A DNA stretch of 64,000 nucleotides from Actinoplanes ianthinogenes (GTDB lineage Bacteria; Actinomycetota; Actinomycetes; Mycobacteriales; Micromonosporaceae). The notes under the pieces are model-generated. The model made no database searches, was not told the origin of the DNA, and saw nothing but the letters and a program-made list of their open reading frames with translations. The position numbers and the translations under genes are program-made. Positions 42,742 through 53,400 of this stretch are shown here, in pieces. The stretch lies in the NCBI RefSeq assembly GCF_018324205.1, contig NZ_AP023356.1, positions 6,325,501 through 6,389,500 on the forward strand. Reading direction: 5' to 3'. The first letter of the stretch is position 1; each line of letters opens with the position of its first letter.

Positions 42742-44675
42742 TGCCCTCCGCCGAGCGCCCGCCGGATCTCCGGCTCGTAGACCGGCTCGTCCCGCTTGCT
42801 GGTGACCACACCACCACCCGGCGTCTGGACCTCGAACGCCCGCTCGTCGGTGACGATCCCGGGCGCCTCGTCGTCCTGCGGCCCGGCCGGGGTCGGCTCC
42901 GCCGTGGTCCGCCGCTTGCTGAGCTCCGGCGAGACGGTGCCCTGCGGGTGCTGCCCGGCCGCCTGGGTGGCGGCCCGGCTGCGCAGACCCCGGGGGATCT
43001 CCTCCAGCCGGGAGACGCCGGCGCCGGTGGGCGGCACCGAGGGCGCTTCCAGCATGCCCGAACCGGCCTCGACACGGGCCTGCTCCGACCCGAAGTAGTC
43101 GGCCCAGGCGGTCGGCTGCCGGTCCCGCTGCGTCGTCTCGCGGCGCCGGGCGGGTGACGGCGGCGTGGCCGGGCCGGTCGGCCGGTTCAGCACCGGCGGC
43201 GCGGTGCCGTCCGGGCGGAACGCGTCGCCGCTCGCAGGGGTCGTCGGGCGCAACTCCTCGGTGCTGCCGGGGCGGCGCCGGTCCCGGTCCCCGGCGGGAT
43301 TTTTCAGTACGGGTGGCATGCCACCGGGCGGCCGGCTGAAGCTCTCCTCACCCTCGTACGGCGTGCCGGTCTGCCGGGAGCGGTCCTCGCCGCGGCGGCG
43401 GTCGCCGGGGCGGCCGGGCTGCGACGGGTTCGTGCTGCCGGGGCGGCGCAGGGTACGGCCGGGCGGCTGCCCCGTGCCGGGCGGCTGTGCCGGACCGCGA
43501 CCGAACGAGTTCCGCCCGAGCTGGCCCGGGTTGGGCGGCGAGGTCGGCGCCGACGTGCCCGGCTTGAGCCCGGGGGACAGCGGGCCGGGCGCGTTCTGCG
43601 TCAGGCCGGGCCCGAAGGCCGGCGGCTTGAGCACGCCGTTGCCCGGCAACGCGGGCGGCAGCTGTCCGGGCAGCAGTCCCGGCAGCCCGGTGGGCGGCGG
43701 CACGGCGTTCGGCGGCGGGACGGTCGACTGCCCGGGCAGCGGCGGGAGCACCGGCAGGACGCCGGGCTGCTGGCCGGGTTGCTGGTTGCCGCCCGGCTGG
43801 TCACCCGGTGCGTCCGGGAGTTTCACCTGGTCGTTCGCACCGGGCGGCAGCGTCGGCGCGTTGCCCTGACCGGGCAGCGGCGGGGTGTTGGCGAAGGCCG
43901 GCGGTGGCGGAGCGCCCCCGCCGCCACCCGGCAGGTTGGGCAGCGCCGGCGTCGGCGGCTTGCCCGGCGTGTTGAGGACCGCGTCCATCGGCCGGACCGG
44001 CGGGCCCATGCCGTTGCTCAGCTTGCCGATGTAGCCGTAGATCTCGTTGCCGTAGTAGTACGCGATCCGCTGGGCCCGCTCCTGGTAGTCCTTCTTGACG
44101 TCGTTGATGTCGTCGCGGGCCTCGTTCTTCTCCGCGTCGGTCCACGTCGTGTTCCAGTGGGTCAGCCAGTGACCGAGCTGGTCCATGCCGGTGACGTCGG
44201 CCGCGGCGCCGAGGTCCTTCTTGTACTGATCCACCAGGTCGTCGATGGAGTTCTGCGCCGCCTTGGTGATGAGCACCACGTGGCGCAGCTGGGTGACGTT
44301 GACCTGCGCCGCGTCCATCCAGACGTCGAGGTACGCCAGCGACTGGCCGGGGCCCATCTTCAGGAAGGCCTCGCGCGCCTTCGGCGACTTCCAGGACTCC
44401 TTCTCCAGCGCCTCGCTCTCGGCGAGCAGGTACGACCGCACCTCGCTCATCAGCGTCCACGCGTTCTGCCACTGGTCGGCGAGGACCGCGATCCGCTCCG
44501 GATGCATGTTGTGGATCTTGCGGTGGATCTCCTCGATGGTGGTGTTGTTGCCCTCGCCCGCCTTCTGGGTGAACGGCGCGTCGGACGCCGCGTGGCTGCC
44601 GTAGTGCAGCTGCCCGCTGTACGGGCTGTAGCCGTAGTTCGGGTCGGCGCTGGCGCCCCAGTACTCCACGCCCAT
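42738..44675 (-). CDS. WXG-like T7SS substrate with Pro/Gly-rich C-terminal half
   Basis: 645 residues. The helical N-terminal about 220 residues include EKESWKSPKAREAFLKM (a WxS-type WXG turn) and the coiled RDDINDVKKDYQERAQRIAY, resembling WXG100/PPE-like secreted proteins. Residues about 240-600 are Pro/Gly-rich (LPNLPGGGGGAPPPP, PPTGLPGLLPGQLPP), with Arg-rich patches, likely an extended wall-spanning linker. C-terminus ends RRALGGGQ. Located directly downstream of another WXG-like gene (2 bp apart) in one operon. Likely secreted by a T7SS encoded elsewhere; effector function not recognisable. Confidence 0.7.
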   Translation of the reverse strand: MGVEYWGASADPNYGYSPYSGQLHYGSHAASDAPFTQKAGEGNNTTIEEIHRKIHNMHPERIAVLADQWQNAWTLMSEVRSYLLAESEALEKESWKSPKAREAFLKMGPGQSLAYLDVWMDAAQVNVTQLRHVVLITKAAQNSIDDLVDQYKKDLGAAADVTGMDQLGHWLTHWNTTWTDAEKNEARDDINDVKKDYQERAQRIAYYYGNEIYGYIGKLSNGMGPPVRPMDAVLNTPGKPPTPALPNLPGGGGGAPPPPAFANTPPLPGQGNAPTLPPGANDQVKLPDAPGDQPGGNQQPGQQPGVLPVLPPLPGQSTVPPPNAVPPPTGLPGLLPGQLPPALPGNGVLKPPAFGPGLTQNAPGPLSPGLKPGTSAPTSPPNPGQLGRNSFGRGPAQPPGTGQPPGRTLRRPGSTNPSQPGRPGDRRRGEDRSRQTGTPYEGEESFSRPPGGMPPVLKNPAGDRDRRRPGSTEELRPTTPASGDAFRPDGTAPPVLNRPTGPATPPSPARRRETTQRDRQPTAWADYFGSEQARVEAGSGMLEAPSVPPTGAGVSRLEEIPRGLRSRAATQAAGQHPQGTVSPELSKRRTTAEPTPAGPQDDEAPGIVTDERAFEVQTPGGGVVTSKRDEPVYEPEIRRALGGGQ

Positions 44676-44677
44676 CG

Positions 44678-45739
44678 TCAGCCCCTCGTCCCCTCCGGGT
44701 AGTAGTCCTCCGCGATCTCCTTGGTCACGGTCTTCTCGCTCTTGGTCTCCTTGCCGTAGACCACCCGGTCGGTTTCCTTCAGATCGTTCTTGTCGTCGGT
44801 GCTGGTGTCCGCCGACCTGGTGACGTCGGTCCGCACGCCGGTCTCACGATTCACGTCCGTGCTCTTCTGGCCGGTGACCGTGCCGCTGCCGTCCTTGGAC
44901 GTGGTCACCTCGTGGACCACCTCCCCGTTCGCGTACGTCTTGACGCTGGTGGAGCTGCCGGTGACGGTCTTGCCGGCGGTCGTCGTCTCCGTGGTGGTCT
45001 GCGTGTTCGTCCGGGAGTCGTACGTCGTCTCGGTCCGGGTCGAGAACGTGGAGACCACGTTCCCCTTCTTGTCGTACACGGTGGTGGTGACGACCGTGGT
45101 GCCGGTGTTCGGGATCGTCATCGTCTCGACGGTCCGGCGCTGACCGTTCGCCACCGAGGTCTGCAACGTGTGGTACGGCCCGTTGACGACGGTGCCCTGG
45201 TCGACCCACTCGGCGCTGTCGGCGGCCGCGCCACCCTCCTTGGCGCCCTCCGCCATCGCGTCGGCGTAGGTCTTGCCGAGGTAGGACGGCAGGCCGTGGG
45301 GCCGCGGGACGGACTTGTCGCCGAAGGCGAACAGGACGTCGTTCAGCGAGGCGGCGGAGGTGGCGTCACCGTGCTCGTAGATGTCGGCGATCGTCTGCGC
45401 CGCCGACCCGATGTTCATCAGCGACTGCCCGAGGTTGGCGAGGTACGTGTTGAACTCGCTGGCGTTCGCGCTCATCTGGGAGCGGACCGCGGCCGCCTCG
45501 CCGAGCACGTCGCCGTCCCACGCCATGACGGGCAACTCGAAGAGCTGGCTGAGGTGGGTGCGCCGGCTGGAGAGATCGAGCTGCGCCTTCATCATCAGCT
45601 TCGCGTACTCCCGGAGGCCGTCGAGGTCGACATCGACCGGCGGCCCGTCGGCGAGCCATGGTGTGTGCGTGTTGGCCTTGGTCTGATCAGAGTACGGATT
45701 GGCGATGCCCTGATCGTCGAACGGAGCCTGCTCTCCCAT
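44678..45739 (-). CDS. WXG-like protein with Thr/Val-rich C-terminal repeats
   Basis: 353 residues from the ATG at 45739, preceded by GGGGAGG. Residues 35-140 are helical and hold AWDGDVLGEAAAV, a WXG turn. The C-terminal 150 residues are Thr/Ser/Val-rich with a beta-strand rhythm (TTTVYDKKGNVVSTFST, TTTETTTAGKTVTGSST), as in secreted fibre-like or wall proteins. First gene of the minus arm, 219 bp from the divergent plus arm. Probably a secreted partner of the 645-residue protein, with which it forms an operon. Confidence 0.7.
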   Translation of the reverse strand: MGEQAPFDDQGIANPYSDQTKANTHTPWLADGPPVDVDLDGLREYAKLMMKAQLDLSSRRTHLSQLFELPVMAWDGDVLGEAAAVRSQMSANASEFNTYLANLGQSLMNIGSAAQTIADIYEHGDATSAASLNDVLFAFGDKSVPRPHGLPSYLGKTYADAMAEGAKEGGAAADSAEWVDQGTVVNGPYHTLQTSVANGQRRTVETMTIPNTGTTVVTTTVYDKKGNVVSTFSTRTETTYDSRTNTQTTTETTTAGKTVTGSSTSVKTYANGEVVHEVTTSKDGSGTVTGQKSTDVNRETGVRTDVTRSADTSTDDKNDLKETDRVVYGKETKSEKTVTKEIAEDYYPEGTRG

Positions 45740-45958
45740 GACGCCTCCCCGACGGGTCTTGAACGGCCATCGTCGCGCCAGATTAGTATGACGGCCGATG
45801 ATCAGGCGGACGTTATAGAGTACGCCTTCGTCGATGCGGGGGTTCGAACCAACTTGAGCCACCCGGTGTACGACAGGACATAGCCCAAATGGCGCGGCGA
45901 GAAGTTCCGGAAAGCACGGCTCCCGGTGCGCCGACTACGAGAATCGGGGTGAACCACC
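45740..45958. promoter_or_regulatory. Divergent promoter region of the T7SS toxin locus
   Basis: 219 bp between the two arms. It is less GC-rich near 45780-45830, with CATACT read on the minus strand (about 45784-45789) and TATAGA on the plus strand (45814-45819) as -10 candidates, plus the palindrome GGTTCGAACC at 45839-45848. No tRNA is formed by the latter. Confidence 0.4.
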
Positions 45959-46318
45959 TTGTCAGGAACTCCGGGTATGGGACAGGTCCATGCCACGCAG
46001 GATCAGCTCAACGCGATGGCGTCGCGATGCGAGGAGACGGGGCAGAGCGTTGCCCAGGGCATGGCCCAGCTCCTGGAGCGCATCCAGACGCTCGGTGGCG
46101 GCGGCTTCCAGGGCACCGCGAACAACGCCCTGCAGGACGTGTCCGTTCAGCTGAACGACGGCCTCAAGAAAATCATCAACGCGCTGGACGAGCTCGCCGG
46201 GAAGATGAGCAACGCGTCCAAGCAGTACGGCGTGCACGACGAGGATGCCGCGCAGGAGATCCGCGCCGCGGCCGCCTCGACCGGTGACAGTTCCGTCATC
46301 AGCATCCTCCGCGGCTGA
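45959..46318 (+). CDS. WXG100-family protein, EsxA-like (variant motif)
   Basis: 119 residues if it starts at the TTG at 45959 (GGGGTGA upstream); an ATG at 45977 gives a 113-residue form. Two helices with the turn GGGGFQGTANNALQ, where Phe replaces the Trp of the canonical WXG. C-terminal helix LNDGLKKIINALDELAGKMSNAS. Expected to pair with the next WXG100 protein as a secreted heterodimer. Confidence 0.82.
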   Translation: MSGTPGMGQVHATQDQLNAMASRCEETGQSVAQGMAQLLERIQTLGGGGFQGTANNALQDVSVQLNDGLKKIINALDELAGKMSNASKQYGVHDEDAAQEIRAAAASTGDSSVISILRG

Positions 46319-46345
46319 CGCAGACGAAGATCGGAGAGGCGAGTC

Positions 46346-46630
46346 ATGAGCATCACCTACAACTTCGGCCAGATCAACGACGTCGCGGCGGCCATCGGCA
46401 CCTTCGAGGGCCAGATGGACCAGCAGCTGAACGACCTCTACACCGCTTTCACGCAGCTGTTCGCGCAGGACTGGACCGGCGCCGCCGGCACCGCCTGTGA
46501 CGAGGCCCGGCAGAAGTGGAACCAGGGCGCCAACGAGATCAAGACCGCGCTGTCCAGCGTCGGTGTCAAGCTCGGCGCGTCGGCGGACCGGATGCAGCAG
46601 ATCGACCAGCAGATCGCTGCCGGGATGTGA
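46346..46630 (+). CDS. WXG100-family protein, EsxB-like
   Basis: 94 residues, ATG start. Canonical length and hairpin: helix 1 QINDVAAAIGTFEGQMDQQL, turn DWTGAAGTACDEARQKW (WTG), helix 2 EIKTALSSVGVKLGASADRM. Such proteins are secreted as dimers by T7SS and pair with toxin heads. 27 bp after the partner gene. Confidence 0.92.
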   Translation: MSITYNFGQINDVAAAIGTFEGQMDQQLNDLYTAFTQLFAQDWTGAAGTACDEARQKWNQGANEIKTALSSVGVKLGASADRMQQIDQQIAAGM

Positions 46631-46706
46631 GTGCGACCGGCCGCCGGCCTGTGGCCGGCGGCCGGTCGGTCCCTCATGATGGACGGGAAAACCGGGGAGG
46701 TGTGGG

Positions 46707-47117
46707 GTGGCTGACGTTCCGGGGCGGCCCAACTGGGGTGCGCTCAACGCGATGCTCGCGGACCTGCGGAAGGCGACCGCTGACATTCCCGCCATGCAGC
46801 AGCGGATGCTCGAGATCACCGGCACGGCCTGGTCGCCGGATCGGATGATCAAGGCAGTCGTCGGGCCGCGTGGCCACCTCCTGGAGCTGGACATCGACCC
46901 GCGGGTGCTGCGCCAGCCCAACTCGAAGGCGCTCTCCGCGAGCATCGTGCAGACGGTCCGCGCGGCGATCGAGGACGCCGGCCGGCAGAGCCGCGAGGTG
47001 CTCGCCGACAGCATGCCGGGCGACCTGAAAGCACTCGGCAGCCAGGCCGGCATCGAGAACTTCGTCGGCAGTCACGACGCCGAGGTCCGCCGCCAGATGG
47101 GGGAGCGGAATGGGTGA
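46707..47117 (+). CDS. YbaB/EbfC-like protein in the T7SS operon
   Basis: 136 residues. WGALNAMLADLRKATADIPAMQQRM and VVGPRGHLLELDIDPRVLRQPNS follow the YbaB/EbfC fold used in T7SS loci (EspL-like) rather than chromosomal YbaB. Likely an accessory or chaperone-like protein. Overlaps the next gene by 8 bp. Confidence 0.78.
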   Translation: MADVPGRPNWGALNAMLADLRKATADIPAMQQRMLEITGTAWSPDRMIKAVVGPRGHLLELDIDPRVLRQPNSKALSASIVQTVRAAIEDAGRQSREVLADSMPGDLKALGSQAGIENFVGSHDAEVRRQMGERNG

Positions 47118-47469
47118 GTTCGTGCAGATCCGGACGAGTCCCGCCTCGCTGATCGAGATCGGCCACAGCATGCAGCGCGCGGGCCGGGACCTGGAGAACC
47201 GGGTCGACGAGATCAGGAACGGCATCACCTCGCACGAGAATGCTCGGGCGCTCCCGGAGGACAAGTACACCGACGAATACCGGAAGAAGTACTTCGAGGA
47301 GATCACCGACTCCGAGGGCACCACGTCGAAGTCGAATGAGGCCGTCGTCAAAAGTTGCCGGTACTGCGGCACCATGCTGATTCGCGTCGGTGAGACCGTG
47401 GCGAATGCCATGGTCAATTATCAATCCGCGGACGAGGACGCCGCCGGCGACATCCGCAAGGCCCTCTGA
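47110..47469 (+). CDS. ESX-like helical protein upstream of the giant toxin
   Basis: 119 residues. Helical, similar in layout to EspE/WXG100-like small proteins: SLIEIGHSMQRAGRDLENRVD, then a polar region and SCRYCGTMLIRVGETVANAMV. It lacks a WXG. The CRYC pair could bind metal or form a disulphide. Ends 17 bp before the giant gene, so likely the dedicated partner or chaperone of the toxin head. Confidence 0.7.
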   Translation: MGEFVQIRTSPASLIEIGHSMQRAGRDLENRVDEIRNGITSHENARALPEDKYTDEYRKKYFEEITDSEGTTSKSNEAVVKSCRYCGTMLIRVGETVANAMVNYQSADEDAAGDIRKAL

Positions 47470-47486
47470 GTGCGGTTCCCGGCCCG

Positions 47487-50400
47487 ATGAGCGGTGGCGA
47501 CGATCACGAATTCCTGACCACACTGGTCGACTGGTTCGCCGAGATCGAGCAGTGGATCCCCGGTGCCCGGAGCACGGTCGGGGAGATCATCTTCGGTCAG
47601 ATCCCGCTCGCGAACGCCAACGCCATCTACGACCTGGCGGATCAGTGGGGTGAGCTGGCCGAGGCCATGCAGGGGGCCTACCAGGACATCTCGGTCATGG
47701 CGAACCCGCTCCTGGAGAACTGGTCGGGCGACGGCGCGGCCCAGGAGTTCGTCGAGCAGTGGTTCGCCTACCTCGAGGGGCTGCGCGGGAACGCGGACAG
47801 CGCCGCCGGCATGCGCAACTTCGTGCAGAACTACGGCCTCGAGGTCGAGCTGCTCAAGTACATGGCCGCGCTGAACCTGTTCATGCTGGCGGCCTCGCTG
47901 ATCCCGCTGATCGCGGCCGCGATCCCGACCGGTGGCGCCTCGCTCGGCCCGGCCATGGGCCTGATCGCCGGCAGCAAGTTCGCGATCAAGAAGCTGTGCG
48001 AGACGACCCTTCACAAGATCACCCAGATGACCCTGCGGACCACCCTGCGGGCCCTGGGCAAACTCTTCACCAAACTGCCCGGCATGGTCGCCAAGGGCGC
48101 GCCCCGGGCGATCGGCCGGGGCGCGGCGGCGACCGGGCGGGGCGCCGCGGCAGCCGGTCGCGGAGCGCTCAACCTCGGCAAGTACGGGCTGCGGGCCGGC
48201 GGGCGCGCGCTGCGCAACTTCGGCAAGTCGGTGGCCGGCAAGATGACCCGCGACGAGCTGCGCAAGCTGCCCGGCCAGGTGCTCCGCTCGCTGCGGCCGC
48301 GGGAGATGATGGCCCGCGGCATCTCCAAGGCGGTCGCCAACAAGCTCGCCGCGCAGCAGCTGCGCGGTCTCGCCCGGCAGGGGTTCAAAGGGGCACTCAA
48401 GAACCAGACCCGCCAGGCCCTCAAGCGCGAGCTGTCCAAGGAGATCCGCCAGCAGCTGCTGAACAAGTGGGCCGGCGTCGAGATGCGCAAGGCCGCGGAG
48501 ACGGCGACCGGCAAGGAGCTGGAGAAGCTCGCGGCGGGCGCGATCGAGAAGTCGGCGCTCGGCCGGGAGTTCGCCAAGTTCGTCGGCACCCGGATGGCCC
48601 TCGGCGGCGCCATGATGGGCGGCGGCGACCTGATCGCCCAGGGGCTCCAGCAGATCTCCGGCAACCGCACCGACATGGACTTCGGTCACATCGGCAACAG
48701 CACCATGCAGGGCGCGGCCTTCGGCGCGGGCATGTTCGGCGGACCGCTCGGGCACGCCGTCGGTGGCGCGTTCGCCGGTGGCGCGACCGCGGCGATCGGC
48801 GAGGGCATCGCCGGCCTCCAGGATCCGAACCACGACTTCAGCTGGACCAACGTCGGGCACGGCGCGGCACAGGGCGCCATGGCCGGCGCCATCTTCGGCG
48901 GGCAGACCCACCTGGAGCACGCCAACCTCGGCGGCGGCGAGCTGCGCATCGGCCAGGACCTGCACGTCCTGCCCGGCCACGAGGGCGGCTTCAACGTCGT
49001 CTCGTCGATGCCGGACGGCAGCTCGCACCTGCTGCTCACCAGCGACGGCTACGTCAGCTTCCAGAACGCCGACGGCACCGGCATGCACCCCACCGAGATC
49101 GCCGACCGCCCCGACGTCGCGACCGCCAAGGAACACTGGGGCCCGTCGGCCGCTCCCGGCCCGGAATCGGCCGCCGCTCCGGCGCGCACCGAAGCGGGCG
49201 GCGGAGGCGGAGGCGGCAGCGGCCAGCGGCAGACTCCGGTGGCCGGCGACGGGGGCGGCCGGTCCGCCGGCCCGACGGGTGGCGACCGCGCCCAGGCCCG
49301 CGCCGGTGGGGACACCCCGGTCACCGATCGCCCGGCCGCGCCGGATCGCCCGGCCCCGGCAGCCGCCGATCAACCGGTCGGAGACCGGGGACAGGACACG
49401 ACCGCTGCCCGTCCGGCGAGCGACCCCGCCGCCGGGTCCGCCCGCGACGGGGCAGACAGCTTGCGTACGGCGGACGACCGCCCGCCCGGTGGTGACCCCC
49501 CCACCCCCGCCCGCGACGAGACGACGAGTCCCGACCAGCCGGGTTCCCGGCACGAACCGGCCGGCGACCCGGCGCGACCGGGTGAGCGGGCGGTCGCCGG
49601 GGGAGACCGTCCCGCCGTGGGCGCCGACCGCCCGCCCGACGGCGCCGACCGCACCGCGCCGTCCGGCGATCACACCACGGCTTCCGGCGATCGTGCCGGT
49701 GTGTCCGGTGATCGCGCCGGTCACGACGGTTCGCCTCCGGCCGACCGCACCAGCGGACCGGCCGACCGCACGACCGATCCTTCCGGTCGCACCAGCGAAG
49801 CTTCCGATCGCACCAGCCAGCCGTCCGACCGCACCGGCGAGGCGGCGGATCGGGCCACGACGTCGGCGGAACATCCGGCGTCGACTGTGGACCGGAGCAG
49901 TGGTGACCGTGTCGGCTCCGACCGGGTGGGGCTGGACCGTCTGGGCGCGGACCGTCTGGGCGCGGACCGTCTGGGCGCGGACCGTCTGGGCGCGGACCGT
50001 CTGGGCGCGGACCGTCTGGGCGCGGACCGTCTTGGCTCGGATCGCATCGGCGCGGACCGTTTTGGCGCGGACCGGGTCGGTGCGGATCATCCGGTGCCCG
50101 ATCGAGCGGCTGGCGAGCACCCCGGAGCCGACCGGGGCGGGGTGGATCACACGCGTGCGGATCGGCCGGCCGCCGATCGTGGTGGCTCCACACGGGACAC
50201 CGCCGAACCGCGCACCGGTACGGAACGCCGGGACAGCGATGTTGCCCCGGTCATCGGTCCCCTAGACGCACCTCGCCGCACCGACGGCGGTGCTGCTCCC
50301 GCGCGCGGCGAAGCGTCCGTTGTGGATCGCGCGGCCGGGCCGGCGCATCGCGACGCCACCACCGGGGACCGCTCGGCGCGGAACGGCGAGTCGCCCGTCC

Positions 50401-53400
50401 GAACCGAGCACGACGGCACCCCACCGCACGACGGCCCACCGCACGACCCGGCCACGGCCCGGCCGGACGAGGCGGCGACGAGCCGTCCCGATGGCGCGGC
50501 CACGGGCCGGGTTGAGGACACGACCGCGGGCCGACCGGATGAGGCGGCCCCTGGCCGGGCGGATGACGCCGCCACGAGGCGGGCCGATGACGCCGCCACG
50601 AGCCGGGGTGAGGACGGGACCGCGGGGCGGGCGGAGGACGCGGCCTCGGGCCGGGGTGAGGACGGTAGCGCGGGGCGGTCGGAGGACGCGGCCCCGGGCC
50701 GGGGTGAGGACGGGACCGCGGGGCGGGCGGACGACGCCGGGTATCCCATGCGGGATGCGGGGGCTGAGGTCGGGCATCCGGCTACGCCGGAGACGATTCG
50801 GCAGGGAACCGTACGGATGGAGTTGCATCCGGACTTCCCGGCGGTTGCCGAGTATCTCGATCGGCACGGGTTCAAGCTCGTCGTGGACCCGGAGGGCGCC
50901 CGCGCCGTGCAGCGTGACGTCTATGACGCCACCGGCAAGCATCTGCTGCGCACCGAGCGGGAGGTTCGGCACCTCGACGGGATGCGGTTCCTCGATCTGG
51001 AACACGAGGTGGACCACGTTCGCCAGCTCGTGGACCGGTTCGAGGGGAAGGTGGCCACCGAGGCGGTCCGGGAACGTCCCGGAAACACGCCGAAGGAGAT
51101 GCGCACCGCCCGCGGGGTGCTCAGCGAGACCCAGGACCACGTCGTGGAGTACCACGTCCGGCTCCGGGAGTACATCCGGCTGGCGGAGCGGGGGATCGAC
51201 CGGCCGCTGCTGGAGGAGCACGCGCGCGGCGTGGACGCGCAGCACGACAAGTTCCGTAACGCGACGTTCGGCCGGGGCAAGGAGAAGCTCGCCGGGTGGG
51301 CGAGGGACCACTTCCCGGAGATTCCCGAGCTGAGGCGACAGTACGAGCAGTTGCGCGCGGCCGCGGGGGACGAGGGTTCGACCGGACGGTCGTATCCGCA
51401 GTTGCGGGACGGGCGGCCGATGGCCAAGGCGCCGATCGGCGACCACGGTGGCGTCCCCGAGCGGGCGGCCGCGGAGACGCCCGCGGGTGACCGGGACTCC
51501 GGTGTCCAGCGTCCGGCGCCCGAGGTGGAGGTGCCGCGGGCGGAGGAGTCGCGGCTGGTTCCGATCGACGTGCGGGCGCCGGAGCAGCCGATCGCCGCCG
51601 CGCACGAGGTCACCACGACGATCAACGGGGAACTGGGCGAGCTGGTCTACACCGGACGGGAGGCCGGCGCGGGGGATCAGCCGTACCGGGCCGACTGGGA
51701 CGCGGAGAACCAGCGGCTGCGGGTGCACTACGGCGACGGGGTCACGGTCGACGTCAAGATCCAGGTCAACGAGTCGATCCCGCCGGGGCACGCCGTCGTC
51801 GTCCGGCCGCATCTGGAGCCGGTCGAGGGCGGTGGATGGCGGCAGCAAGGGGACGCCGGCGTGGGGCTCTCGGCGCACGTTCCCGCCGAGCCCACGGCGC
51901 GTGCTGCGTACGTACGCGAAAGTCTTGATGCGGCCTGGCGTGCGCTGCACAGTGAGGTGGCGGACCGCCTCAGCCCGCGGGTTGAAGTGCCGATGCGGGA
52001 GGCCGGGCCGGCGCATGACTTCGGTTCGCCCCGCGAAGGGGCGCCGCTGCATGACGGGCCGCCGCTGCATGACGGGCCGCCGCCCCACGACGGGCCGCCG
52101 CCCCACGAGGGGGCTCCTCCCCATGACGGGCTGCCGCCTCACGACGGGGCGCCGCATGACGGTATGCCGCAGGATCGGTTGCCGGCGGAGGATGCGCTTC
52201 AGGTTCTCGAGGTGCTTCGTGGGGACGACGCGCCCGCGCAGCCCGTCGAGGTGGTCAACCGCCACCCGTCGGCCAGGACGGATCTGCCGCCGGTGGAGCG
52301 GCTCGGCCAGGATCAGGTGGCCGGGCAGTTGCGGGGGCGCGGTGGGCCGGAGCAGTTCGGCCGGTGGGCCGCCGATCATCTGGCGGAGCAGTCGGAGCAC
52401 GGCGGGATGCGGCCCAAATCGGACGCGGAGATCGCCCGGACCGTGGACCACCTCGCGGATCAGGCGGTCGACCATGTGCGGACGGGCGCTGAGGAGGCCG
52501 GCTCCCGGCAGGCCGCGCACGAGCGGGCCGCCCGGGAAGAGGCCGCCCGTGAGCAGGCTCGACGCGAGCACGAGGCACGCGAGAACGCCCGCCATGAGCA
52601 GGAAACGCGGGAGCGGGAGGCTCGGGAGCGGGAGGCCCGTGAGCGCGAGGCGCGCGAGCGGGACGCCCGTGAGCGTGAGGTGCGGGAGCGCGAGGCTCGG
52701 GAGCGGGAGGCTGAGCAGCGGGAGCGGTTCGCGCAGGAGGAGGCGGCTCGGCGGGACGACGGCGGGGACGGGCCGCGGCGTCCGGGTGAGCCGCGACCGT
52801 CGCTGCGTGAGTTCTTCTCCGACACCCGGGAGGCGAGCCCGGAGTTCACCGAGGCCGTCCATCGGCAGTTCGCCCGGGAGCTGGCCGGGCGGGACTTCGC
52901 CGGGCTCGACGTGCGTGTCGAACGGGTCGAGGCGGGCAGCCACCACCTCGACGTCCGGGTGTCGGTCGTCGACCCGGCCACCGGCCACGAGGTCGGCAAC
53001 GCGGTCCGCCGGTTCAGCGTCGACGCGGAGAGCGGCCGGTTCGAGGTACACCATTACAACTTCGACATCCACGCCGACTACCAGAACCGCGGCTTCAGCA
53101 AGGCGTTCAACGGCCACATGGAGGGCTGGTACGTCGAGTCCGGTGTGGACCGGATCACCATCCAGGCCGGCAAGTCGGTCGGCGGCTACGCGTGGGCGCG
53201 GGCCGGCTACGACTGGAACCACACGAACTCCGAAGAGGCCTATCGGGTGCTGGACAAGCTCGACAAGGCGATCGGGCAGCTGCGCCGCGACCTGGAGGGA
53301 CTGACCAACGCCGTCCTGCACCAGCAGGACGAGACCGTCCAGTTCCTCACCGACCGGTACGGCTACCCGGACGCCGCGTCGGCCATGGAGGGCATCGCGC

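Noticed and set aside
45839..45848. GGTTCGAACC resembling a tRNA T-loop
   Set aside because: No acceptor stem, D-arm or anticodon arm can be formed around it; no tRNA gene.
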